Virus record (IMG/VR): IMGVR_UViG_3300020162_001673
Location: 1 to 22,704 of that record
DNA length: 22,704 nt
Reading direction: 5' to 3' (one strand)
Origin: a virus
The position numbers and the translations under genes were made by a program. Position 1 is the first letter of the stretch. The number at the start of each line of letters is the position of its first letter. Under the pieces are notes generated by a model. It had not been told where the DNA came from. It made no database searches and worked only from the letters and a program-made list of their open reading frames with translations. This document shows, piece after piece, positions 7,964-14,820 of this stretch.

Positions 7964-9565
7964 TTATAAAAGCCAAGAAATATCTTCTTGACCATTTGAG
8001 TAAGGGTTATCTATATTGTATGGGTTATTATTATACTTATCAGCATACGAAACTCCAGTTGAATATCCACCGGAGTATTTTGAGGAATTTGAAGCAATTC
8101 CATTAAGCATGCTTTTAGTCATATCCATATTACTTTGTCTTAATTTAAAAGCGGTATCACGTAAATAACAACCAATAGCAAACGCCATAGTTAAATCATC
8201 ATTGTAACCTGATTGTGCTTCTGCTCTACCGTTTCTCCATATAAATACTTTCATTTCCTCTAATAATCGAGCAGAGTAAAAAACAACTCCTTTATCCATA
8301 ACTGCTTCTTGGAATTTACCAATTGCTATAGGACGAGTACCTGTAGACATAGTGAATCCAGGTGTCATTTTACTTGTGTCCATATATGGATCAAAGAAAG
8401 AATCTACATTATTTGCTCCACCTTTTGGTGAATAATAGAAGTTTTGGTAACCTCTATCTAATATTGTTTGTACTGTTGACCATCCAATACTTGAGTTTTC
8501 AACCGCTAATAAAGCATTATTATATTCAGTTGCAACACTAACTAATAGATGACCATAGTCTTTTGTATTTAATTGACCTTTAAATTCACCAACTTGAGTA
8601 AATGTCTCTACATCAAAAATATGGAATGCGGAATAATCTCTACCATCACCACGAGCAACATCAGCTACAATTAAATAGTTTCTTGAGTAATCTGCTGGTT
8701 CCCATATCCATAGGTTTTGATCGGTACCACGTTTTTCTAAAGGTTCTCTAACGTGGAATTGTTCATAAAATACAATATCTTCTGGTTGGAATACTGTATC
8801 ACCAGAGGTGGTAAAGTCACAGTCACACTCTTGTGCTGCCATTCTTACACCTAAATCTTTATCTTGTTGATCTCTCCATGTTTGATCTCGTTCAGGGTGA
8901 ACTTGCCAAGGTAATCTAATTGGTAAGAAACTATTCTCACCCATTTCTGCATTAACCCATGTTTGATGGAACCAGTTACCTGTACCATAAGGTGTAGATA
9001 ATGCTATACAGCCCCCTCCCGTAGCTAAGGTTTGTTGAGCTGATGCCCAAATCTCACCAATACTATGAATGAAGGCAGCCTCATCAATTATCAGTAAAGT
9101 AACGGCTTCTGAACGACCTGCATCACTTGATGCTGAAGTGGCTTTAATTTGTGAACCGTTATTTAAACGTAAGGTTAATTTACTTTCCTCGGCGGGTTTA
9201 TCTTTTTCTTTTAACCATGAAGGTAAGCTATTGTACATAAACTTAACTTTGGTAACCATGTTTTTAGCGGTTTCCTGTTTAGTTGCGATACATAGCACGT
9301 TTTTATCTTCATGAAATAGCATTAGCCAAAGTGAATAACCTGCTGCTAATGTTGAGATACCTAACTGTCTTGATTTTAATACAATTGAGTAAGGATTTTC
9401 TTGAAATAATGTTAAAACCTTTTCCTGAAACGGGTACAGGTTAAACTGAATACGTCCGCGTTTTGGATGCTGGATGTAACAGTATTTTTTCATAAAGTAA
9501 GCCGGTGATTGGGCACACTTTATATATTCCTCTCGGATTACCTGTTTTAAACTTCTTTCTTCCAT
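7964..9565 (-). CDS. 17: Terminase large subunit, T4 gp17-like
   Basis: 533 residues. ATP-driven DNA packaging motor and headful nuclease. N-terminal ATPase: Walker A variant SRQLGIST (65-72), Walker B LLIIDEAAF (157-165), coupling motif ALSTPYG (188-194). C-terminal RNase H-like nuclease: acidic residues in VADVARGDGRD (300-310), AVENSS (354-359) and NDDLTMA (455-461). The start LKQVIREEYIKCAQ resembles the usual gp17 N-terminus, so its similarity to the amphipathic starts elsewhere is probably coincidental. ATG at 9565 abuts the upstream stop with no gap. No small terminase subunit was recognised in the window. Confidence 0.95.
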   Translation of the reverse strand: MEERSLKQVIREEYIKCAQSPAYFMKKYCYIQHPKRGRIQFNLYPFQEKVLTLFQENPYSIVLKSRQLGISTLAAGYSLWLMLFHEDKNVLCIATKQETAKNMVTKVKFMYNSLPSWLKEKDKPAEESKLTLRLNNGSQIKATSASSDAGRSEAVTLLIIDEAAFIHSIGEIWASAQQTLATGGGCIALSTPYGTGNWFHQTWVNAEMGENSFLPIRLPWQVHPERDQTWRDQQDKDLGVRMAAQECDCDFTTSGDTVFQPEDIVFYEQFHVREPLEKRGTDQNLWIWEPADYSRNYLIVADVARGDGRDYSAFHIFDVETFTQVGEFKGQLNTKDYGHLLVSVATEYNNALLAVENSSIGWSTVQTILDRGYQNFYYSPKGGANNVDSFFDPYMDTSKMTPGFTMSTGTRPIAIGKFQEAVMDKGVVFYSARLLEEMKVFIWRNGRAEAQSGYNDDLTMAFAIGCYLRDTAFKLRQSNMDMTKSMLNGIASNSSKYSGGYSTGVSYADKYNNNPYNIDNPYSNGQEDISWLL

Positions 9566-9994
9566 TTATTTAATTACCACCAATGTAAGAATAGTAAGTA
9601 TGGAAGCCACGAATCCTCCACCTAACCATTTAATTCCTTTTTTTAAGCGATTATTTTTACGAGCCAAAGTAGCAACATCACCTTCTAATCCGGTAATGAT
9701 TTCATCTTTTTTTACAAGTATTTTATCGTAATTGGAAATTTGGGAAATGTAGTTTTCCTCTTTTACTACATATAATTTGATGATACTATCTTGTGTATCA
9801 ATTTTTTCGTTTAACTGCCAAACTAGTTTATTAACTACTTTTAATTCAGCAATAGCTGAATCACCCTTAACTAAGTCTATTGCTATTTTTTTAGCTGTAG
9901 AATAAGGGAAACAAATTTTACTAGTATCTTTCTGTGAAAAACTCGTTAAGCTCAGCAGGAGAAGAACTAGTAATGTCTTTAATTTTGTTGCCAT
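9566..9994 (-). CDS. Secreted coiled-coil protein with C-terminal membrane helix (spanin-like candidate)
   Basis: 142 residues from ATG 9994; a GTG at 10003 is also possible. Signal peptide: a Lys-containing start, a Leu-rich core (LLVLLLLSL) and an SFSQ end before KD, a form common in Bacteroidota. The middle (about 45-115) is a helical or coiled-coil region, and the last 20 residues form a hydrophobic segment ending in Lys. The gene overlaps the preceding gene by 74 bp in another frame, an arrangement reminiscent of nested or overlapping Rz/Rz1 spanin genes. No lipobox cysteine is present, so if it is a spanin it is not a classical lipoprotein Rz1. Function is inferred from topology only. 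Confidence 0.72.
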   Translation of the reverse strand: MATKLKTLLVLLLLSLTSFSQKDTSKICFPYSTAKKIAIDLVKGDSAIAELKVVNKLVWQLNEKIDTQDSIIKLYVVKEENYISQISNYDKILVKKDEIITGLEGDVATLARKNNRLKKGIKWLGGGFVASILTILTLVVIK

Positions 9995-10277
9995 AATATG
10001 CACGTGTTTTAGTTAGCTCTTTTTCTGTAATAGTAATTTCTTTATTTAATGAATCAACTTTAGCATATTGTGCTGTTAAACTTTCGTTTAATTTAATTTG
10101 ATCCTCTTTTAACCCATTGATAATATTTCCAAGACTATCTATTTCACGTTTTTGTTTATCGTAGTTGTTTGGAATGTCATGTGTTGGGTTACATTTAACA
10201 AGAAATATGACTAACAATAAAATTATCCCACCTATGATAAGATGGGATAACTTTAGTTGAAATGTTTTATCTTTCAC
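9921..10277 (-). CDS. Single-pass membrane protein with coiled coil (Rz/i-spanin-like candidate)
   Basis: 118 residues with a GTG start at 10277, 2 bp after the upstream stop; no in-frame ATG precedes the membrane helix. One N-terminal transmembrane segment (about residues 11-28, HLIIGGIILLLVIFLVK) is followed by a periplasmic-type helical region rich in Lys, Glu, Asp and Asn (about 35-95). This is the topology of an inner-membrane spanin. The pairing and overlap with the next gene supports a two-component lysis function. No endolysin or holin was recognised nearby, which weakens the case. Confidence 0.72.
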   Translation of the reverse strand: MKDKTFQLKLSHLIIGGIILLLVIFLVKCNPTHDIPNNYDKQKREIDSLGNIINGLKEDQIKLNESLTAQYAKVDSLNKEITITEKELTKTRAYYGNKIKDITSSSPAELNEFFTERY

Positions 10278-10279
10278 TT

Positions 10280-11254
10280 TTATCCAATTATACCTTTTAA
10301 AATATCATTTAAACTTGATCCTTTAGCTTTAAAAAGTCTTTGTATTTCTGAGTTTTGGTAGGCTTTTTTAAGAAGTGTTCTATCATCAGGTTTTTCTTCA
10401 CCATCTTCAATTCTTTTTATTTTAGCTTTAATACCTTTTAATGCTGTTTCATATTGGGTTTCTTCTTCGGGAGTTAATTTTTTAGAGTAGGCTATTTTTC
10501 CTAAATCTTTAGCCGTTTCATCACCACTAATTGCTTTTGTAGCTGCTGCTACTTCTTCATCTTCATCAGAATAAGATACATTATCAAATCCATCATCTTT
10601 AGCTGTACGAGTAGCTACTTTTGCTTTAGGTTCACCGGCTGGTCTTCCTTTTTTGCCTGTCGAAGGTGCTTTTTCTGGTTTGTTTGGATCAGCTTTTTTA
10701 CCACGTTTATCAGGAGCAACAAGACCTAAAGCTTTTTTAATAGCATTGTTTGTTTGATTAGCTTGTAAATCTTTTCCACTAATAGCCCCAAATTTATCAA
10801 CTTCAACATCCTGTTGTTTGTCAAGAGCTTTTACAACTCTAGGATCTTGAGAAATTCCTTTTCTTTTAGCTCCTAAAACTTTTTCTCTAATACTAGTAAG
10901 AGCTTCAGTTGCTTTAGCTTCATCTTTTTTAAGATCTTCAAGCGTAACACCCATATCTGCAAGAGTTTCACCAACAATAGCATCAACTGCATTTTGTAAA
11001 GTATCTTCTTCACCATATTTTGTTGCTACTCCTTGATCCAATTGACCACCAAAATCTGGGATTTCATTGAGTTCTTCTTCTTCTTCAAGAGCTCCACCTT
11101 TCATAATATCTCTTTCTTTAGCATCTAATGCTTTTTGTTTTGCATCAATAGCTTTAATTGCAGCTGCTTTAGCAGCTCTATCTTCAGCTTCACCTTCTCT
11201 TAAAGCACTAGCAATTTCTTCACGTATGATTTCAAATAAACGAGTTTGTTTCAT
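10280..11254 (-). CDS. Charged low-complexity protein, candidate packaged internal protein
   Basis: 324 residues, rich in Lys, Ala, Glu and Asp. It begins with the shared amphipathic segment (MKQTRLFEIIREEIASAL) followed at once by LREG (18-21), a candidate prohead-protease site after Glu20. A basic stretch near residues 190-215 contains KKGRPAGEP, an AT-hook-like GRP core, suggesting DNA contact. No enzyme motif. Just upstream is a 14-bp TATTTATTAATAAA element filling most of the 21-bp gap. I infer a DNA-associated protein carried in the head, like T4 internal proteins; no homologue recognised. Confidence 0.75.
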   Translation of the reverse strand: MKQTRLFEIIREEIASALREGEAEDRAAKAAAIKAIDAKQKALDAKERDIMKGGALEEEEELNEIPDFGGQLDQGVATKYGEEDTLQNAVDAIVGETLADMGVTLEDLKKDEAKATEALTSIREKVLGAKRKGISQDPRVVKALDKQQDVEVDKFGAISGKDLQANQTNNAIKKALGLVAPDKRGKKADPNKPEKAPSTGKKGRPAGEPKAKVATRTAKDDGFDNVSYSDEDEEVAAATKAISGDETAKDLGKIAYSKKLTPEEETQYETALKGIKAKIKRIEDGEEKPDDRTLLKKAYQNSEIQRLFKAKGSSLNDILKGIIG

Positions 11255-11261
11255 TTTATGG

Positions 11262-11275
11262 TTTATTAATAAATA
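11262..11275 (-). promoter_or_regulatory. A/T motif TATTTATTAATAAA, possible late promoter
   Basis: Occupies 14 of the 21 bp between the kinase stop and the ATG at 11254, 7 bp before the ATG. Nearly identical to the element at 6031-6044 and related to those at 14810-14820 and 18004-18016. It differs from TATAAATA by a T insertion, so promoter function is uncertain. Confidence 0.3.
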
Positions 11276-11806
11276 TTAGAGGGACATTACTTGTTTAATT
11301 TTCTGTATTCTCTCCTCGGTTGTACCCGATAATTCAGCATAATTTTTAATTTTAGGTTTATATGTATTGATAATCTTTTGAATTTCTCTATCAACTTTCA
11401 TTCTATACTTTGCATCTATAGTACGAACACCATTATCCTCCAATTCTACACCCTCAGGAGATATATAGAATATATAATCATATTCGCGAATCAAATATGA
11501 AGCTAATTGCTCAAAATCATCACCTATAAAATATGGAATCGATTTAGCTAAATTAGTAAACGCCATTACATCCACTACTGTGCGATCAGTTATAACATTT
11601 TCACACATTAATTCACTAGAACGTTCAGCTAAAAATACTATTTGACCTTTAATGGTTGAATCAGTATTTAATGGAATACCTAAATCACGTAGGTATTTTG
11701 AACGCTCTGTTGCAAACGTATAATCTTTAAACTCAGGTAATTCCTTTAATGCTTTAACCAAAGTTGTTTTACCAACTGAAACGGTTCCTGTAAATCCTAT
11801 CTTCAT
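11276..11806 (-). CDS. P-loop nucleotide kinase-like ATPase (AAA_28/NadR-like)
   Basis: 176 residues. Walker A GTVSVGKT at residues 7-14, an ER motif near 34-35, and TDRTVVDVMAF (73-83), the Walker B/DR motif typical of NadR-type ribosylnicotinamide kinases and the AAA_28 family; a basic helix (RMKVDREIQKI) could be the lid. Likely phosphorylates a small substrate such as a nucleoside or nicotinamide riboside; the substrate is not determinable here. Lies 1 bp after the oxidoreductase stop, so the two are co-expressed. It lacks the amphipathic N-terminal extension seen on neighbours and starts directly with the P-loop strand, suggesting a cytoplasmic role. Confidence 0.83.
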   Translation of the reverse strand: MKIGFTGTVSVGKTTLVKALKELPEFKDYTFATERSKYLRDLGIPLNTDSTIKGQIVFLAERSSELMCENVITDRTVVDVMAFTNLAKSIPYFIGDDFEQLASYLIREYDYIFYISPEGVELEDNGVRTIDAKYRMKVDREIQKIINTYKPKIKNYAELSGTTEERIQKIKQVMSL

Positions 11807-11807
11807 A

Positions 11808-13106
11808 TTATTTTATAAAACTTTCTACTACATAAATTGCTTGTGCTCCGGAAACTGTAATTCCACGTGCGCTTAAAGCATCTCCTACGAAATGTACGTT
11901 AGGATAATCGATCAAACTAAGATCCTCATAGTTTACTTTTACCTCAGGTGACAAATATTTTACCTCAGGAATATACATTCCCCAATCATCACCCAATGTT
12001 GGGAATACTTTTTTCATATCCTCAATAAAATCTTCTACATATTGAAAATAACCACCCATTACCTCTCTTACTCCATCTAAAAATTCAATTTGATATGATG
12101 TTACTCCATTACCCTCAGATGTTGTTGATGGTTGACGAGATGGACTATAATATAAACCAGTTCCATTAAATTGTAATTTAGAAACTACATCACGTGACCA
12201 TTTGAATGGATCTTCAATACCATTAATTTCCATTAATATACCAAAGTTAGTCATATTATTTCTATATGCTTCGTCTTTCTTAGCATGTCCATTATATGAA
12301 TGATCACCATATGTTTCCTCTACAGCAACATAAGCAGCATTGTTATTTGTACAAAATGAACGTAATGAAACTCCTTCATCATCAAATTTTCTATATAACT
12401 TAAAGTCATATGAAATATCGATTAGTTTTTGAAAGTGTTCTTGTGGTGCTTCAAATCGAACTCCAATTTGTACTGATTTTGGTTCATCTGGTAATTTATA
12501 TTGGTTAGCTAATTGTTGGGCAAAATCAATACCTGATTTACCTACTGCAAAAATGAGTTCATCATATTTTATTTCTCCAGCAAAGTCTTGGTTTGCAAGT
12601 GATACTTCATTTTTAGTAAAATCAATACTATAAACTTTATGTTCCCATACAAATTCAACACCTTTAGACACTAAATAATCATACCAATTTTTAGCAATTT
12701 CAGATAAATAATCTGTACCCACGTGCCATACAGGAAATAATCGTAAACCAAAATATGGTTTAATAAATTCTGGTTCCTCTTCAGGGTTTGAGCATTGTAC
12801 TTCTTCTGGTTTAGGGTGAAAACGTTTAAAGTTGGTAATGACTTGATCCATCAATTCCATTGCTTTTTCCTCACCACAATATTTTGATAATTGACCCCCA
12901 ATTGCTGTGTGGTAAGTTAATTTACCATCACTCCATCCACCAGCACCAAGGAAACCTGTCATTACTTCTTCAGGTTTACGTTGGTATGGATCTTTACCCA
13001 TATCAATGATTGTGATTAATTCTCCAGGATATCCATTATCCACTAATTTTGTTGCAGCGTTTACACCAGCAACTCCGGCTCCTACTATAACTATATTTTT
13101 GTCCAT
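11808..13106 (-). CDS. FAD-dependent oxidoreductase/dehydrogenase
   Basis: 432 residues. Dinucleotide-binding GAGVAG (9-14) in the N-terminal Rossmann fold, an Asp-ended second strand (ITIID), an internal LIFAVGKSG and a C-terminal HFVGDALSARG segment that should contact FAD. The overall pattern, including SLRSFCTNNNAAYVA, resembles uncharacterised FAD-dependent dehydrogenases (COG2509-like). Substrate unknown. First gene after the terminator at 13135-13165, with only an A/T-rich 28-bp stretch between, so it either has its own promoter or depends on read-through. It is an unusual metabolic gene next to the packaging genes, paired with a NadR-like kinase; a redox or NAD-related auxiliary role is inference. 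Confidence 0.86.
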   Translation of the reverse strand: MDKNIVIVGAGVAGVNAATKLVDNGYPGELITIIDMGKDPYQRKPEEVMTGFLGAGGWSDGKLTYHTAIGGQLSKYCGEEKAMELMDQVITNFKRFHPKPEEVQCSNPEEEPEFIKPYFGLRLFPVWHVGTDYLSEIAKNWYDYLVSKGVEFVWEHKVYSIDFTKNEVSLANQDFAGEIKYDELIFAVGKSGIDFAQQLANQYKLPDEPKSVQIGVRFEAPQEHFQKLIDISYDFKLYRKFDDEGVSLRSFCTNNNAAYVAVEETYGDHSYNGHAKKDEAYRNNMTNFGILMEINGIEDPFKWSRDVVSKLQFNGTGLYYSPSRQPSTTSEGNGVTSYQIEFLDGVREVMGGYFQYVEDFIEDMKKVFPTLGDDWGMYIPEVKYLSPEVKVNYEDLSLIDYPNVHFVGDALSARGITVSGAQAIYVVESFIK

Positions 13107-13134
13107 TTGTTAATTTTAATATATTTAATATACG

Positions 13135-13165
13135 AAAAAAAAGTGGCCATCCCAAAGGAGGCCAC
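13135..13165 (-). terminator. Strong rho-independent terminator separating two transcription units
   Basis: Minus-strand RNA forms GTGGCC/GGCCAC (13143-13148 with 13160-13165) with an inner TCC/GGA pairing and a 4-nt loop (one bulged base), followed directly by eight T residues (A-run 13135-13142). It lies about 52 bp past the stop of the 95-residue gene. A second weak hairpin (GACAG/CTGTC, 13192-13210) precedes it. Confidence 0.88.
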
Positions 13166-13216
13166 AGATCTCTAATAATTTTTTTTAAGTCGACAGGCTA
13201 TGAATCTGTCTATATG

Positions 13217-13504
13217 TTATGCTCTTGTTACTTTTGTTACTTTATAAATTTTATCATCAACATTGCTACGAGTAACATCTAACCAAAAACGGGATGGTTT
13301 TTCATTTAAATTTTTATTAAATTCTTCTTTTGAAATAGATACTTCTATTTTATCTCTTTCTTCACCTCCACCACCTCGGGCCTGAGTTAGGTATTCTATT
13401 CGGTAAGTGCCTTCTTCCATGTTTTCTAAAGACATATCTTTAAAATCTCTTAAAGCACTATTAAGTTCTTCTTTAACCAATTGTCTTAAGTTGTTTAGCT
13501 TCAT
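13217..13504 (-). CDS. Small hypothetical protein with amphipathic N-terminus
   Basis: 95 residues. The N-terminal segment MKLNNLRQLVKEELNSAL is one of the clearest copies of the shared motif; MEEG (29-32) follows as a weak candidate protease site. The remaining 65 residues look like a small beta domain (YRIEYLTQ, KIEVSISK, KIYKVTKV). Overlaps the previous gene by 4 bp (ATGA). Last gene before the terminator. No function recognised. Confidence 0.72.
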   Translation of the reverse strand: MKLNNLRQLVKEELNSALRDFKDMSLENMEEGTYRIEYLTQARGGGGEERDKIEVSISKEEFNKNLNEKPSRFWLDVTRSNVDDKIYKVTKVTRA

Positions 13505-13761
13505 GATTTATGTATCTTTAACTTTAAAGTTCCTGTTCCTTTTATTACACGATGCCATTCGTGTCTTGGGATAAATATACGTTCTTTTAGTGAGGTAGGC
13601 AAGCAATTATCTAATTGAAGTTGCCAATCTGTATCTTCTAGAATTTCAATTGTTCTAGCTTCATCATCACGATGCCACATAAGTTCAATTGGGTCTATAT
13701 TTTCGTTAAATTCACGAATAATATATTTGTCAGTAACTTCTATGTCAGTGTATGGTTTCAT
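13501..13761 (-). CDS. Cupin-like small protein
   Basis: 86 residues. Pattern REF-x(4)-D-x-x-ELMWHRDDEART, LPTSLKERIFIPRHEWHRVIKG suggests a one-domain cupin barrel, with WHRD and the IPRHEWHR turn supplying possible metal-binding His residues. I recall similar small proteins in T4-like phages, function unknown. Overlaps both neighbours by 4 bp (ATGA at 13758-13761 and 13501-13504). It lacks the amphipathic N-terminus of adjacent genes. Confidence 0.72.
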   Translation of the reverse strand: MKPYTDIEVTDKYIIREFNENIDPIELMWHRDDEARTIEILEDTDWQLQLDNCLPTSLKERIFIPRHEWHRVIKGTGTLKLKIHKS

Positions 13762-14132
13762 TTTCTTTCATCTACCCACCAAATACAAACATATTCAGTT
13801 GGATCAGCAGGGATTTCACCATCACCATGCCATTCTTTATAGTATTGACCTTCACATAGTTGTGTTTCCTTATTCCATTTAGCACAGTTAGCACACATAG
13901 CACCACCGTTTGGAACAGATTTTGCAGGTTGAAAACCATCAGGGAATTGAAGTTCTGGGGTTTCACCTTCGGAAAGTTTATTAATTTCCTTACCTGCTTT
14001 AACAGCTGATTTATATGCTTTAGATCCTTTTGGAGATGGTTTTTCTCCACGTTCACGTTTAGCACGTATATTGTCCCATAAACCAGGGCGTTCTTTAAGT
14101 ACTTCTTGTACTATTTTTTCTAATTTATTCAT
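13758..14132 (-). CDS. Two-module protein with Cys4 motif
   Basis: 124 residues from ATG 14132, which overlaps the previous stop by 1 bp (TGATG); a GTG at 14135 is in frame but less likely. Layout: amphipathic start (MNKLEKIVQEVLKE); a module RPGLWDNIRAKRERGEKPS followed by a Lys-rich stretch, a pattern I recall as recurrent in marine phages; LSEG (53-56), a candidate protease site exactly between modules; then a Cys domain (C80, C83, C93, C116, ending VCIWW) that could bind zinc or iron-sulfur. Function unknown. Confidence 0.78.
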   Translation of the reverse strand: MNKLEKIVQEVLKERPGLWDNIRAKRERGEKPSPKGSKAYKSAVKAGKEINKLSEGETPELQFPDGFQPAKSVPNGGAMCANCAKWNKETQLCEGQYYKEWHGDGEIPADPTEYVCIWWVDERK

Positions 14133-14809
14133 CACCAGAATCCTGAAAAGGATGATTTTAAACCTAATAATTTAGCATAACGTGGTAAGCGACAGCTCCA
14201 GTAAGATGCTTTTGTTTTATCTGTTTTATTTTTACAATCGTGACGTGCAGCAAATGCTCTACGTGCCTCTGGATTGTTTATTTTAGCTGATAGACCTGAT
14301 GTGTCTCCAAAACTAACTTTTTTAATTTTTTTGGTTTTAGGATTTTTCACATAAACATAGAATTTTTTAGATCCTCCACGTTTTGGTTTTCCAAGTGGTG
14401 GATTTTTCTTTTTATCAGCTTCTTCAAGCTCTTCATTTTCAAGTAAAAGTAGATCTAAAGGTACTTTTTGATTTTCATATAAACCATAGTTACCTAAGTC
14501 AGTTTCCTCTAGAATTTGTTTATCATCTTCATTTACATGAATAATTTCACGTAAATACAATGAACGAGCTTCTGCCCATAAATTAAGGAAAGATTCCGAA
14601 CCATATCGGAACGTGTTTTCGGTAAGTGGTAGTTGTTTATCCACGTGATAACGCAGATTTTCCGATAATATATCTTTTTTAACTAAACTTTCGTTTAGTA
14701 CAACACCTTCATTACCTACATTGTCACAGCTATGGCAACCACAGTTGCAGCTATCCTTTTTTGGTGGAGTAGATAGTACTTCTTTTATTAAATGTCTTAA
14801 ACGTTCCAT
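14132..14809 (-). CDS. Multi-module protein with C-terminal DUF5872-like domain
   Basis: 225 residues. Amphipathic start (MERLRHLIKEVLS); a dense Cys cluster C21, C23, C25, C28 with His26 that may bind metal; LNES (38-41), a candidate prohead-protease site; a middle helical module (about 66-125) ending in KVPLDLLLLENEE; a basic linker; and a C-terminal domain from about 144 (KKFYVYVKNPKTKKIKKV, then RRAFAARHDC and SYWSCRLPRYAK), which matches the DUF5872-type module common in T4-like phages. Role unknown; the basic C-terminus could contact DNA. A possible promoter element fills the 11-bp upstream gap. Confidence 0.82.
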   Translation of the reverse strand: MERLRHLIKEVLSTPPKKDSCNCGCHSCDNVGNEGVVLNESLVKKDILSENLRYHVDKQLPLTENTFRYGSESFLNLWAEARSLYLREIIHVNEDDKQILEETDLGNYGLYENQKVPLDLLLLENEELEEADKKKNPPLGKPKRGGSKKFYVYVKNPKTKKIKKVSFGDTSGLSAKINNPEARRAFAARHDCKNKTDKTKASYWSCRLPRYAKLLGLKSSFSGFW

Positions 14810-14820
14810 ATTAATAAATA
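14810..14820 (-). promoter_or_regulatory. A/T motif TATTTATTAAT before ATG
   Basis: The whole 11-bp gap between the 412-residue gene's stop and the ATG at 14809 reads TATTTATTAAT on the minus strand, the same core as at 11262-11275. It directly abuts the start codon, so it may be a translation-initiation leader rather than a promoter. Confidence 0.22.

Noticed and set aside
7956-7976. Longer portal start at TTG 7976
   Set aside because: Would add seven residues and overlap the terminase gene by 13 bp; the ATG at 7955 has better context and spacing.
9530-9565. Amphipathic N-terminus of terminase (LKQVIREEYIK) as a targeting signal
   Set aside because: This resembles the normal gp17 N-terminal segment leading to the conserved KCAQ..YFMKKYC region, and terminase acts outside the prohead, so the similarity is probably coincidental.
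13186-13212. Second terminator from the GACAG/CTGTC hairpin
   Set aside because: Stem is only 5 bp with a 9-nt loop and no T-run directly after it on the minus strand; the terminator at 13135-13165 is far stronger.
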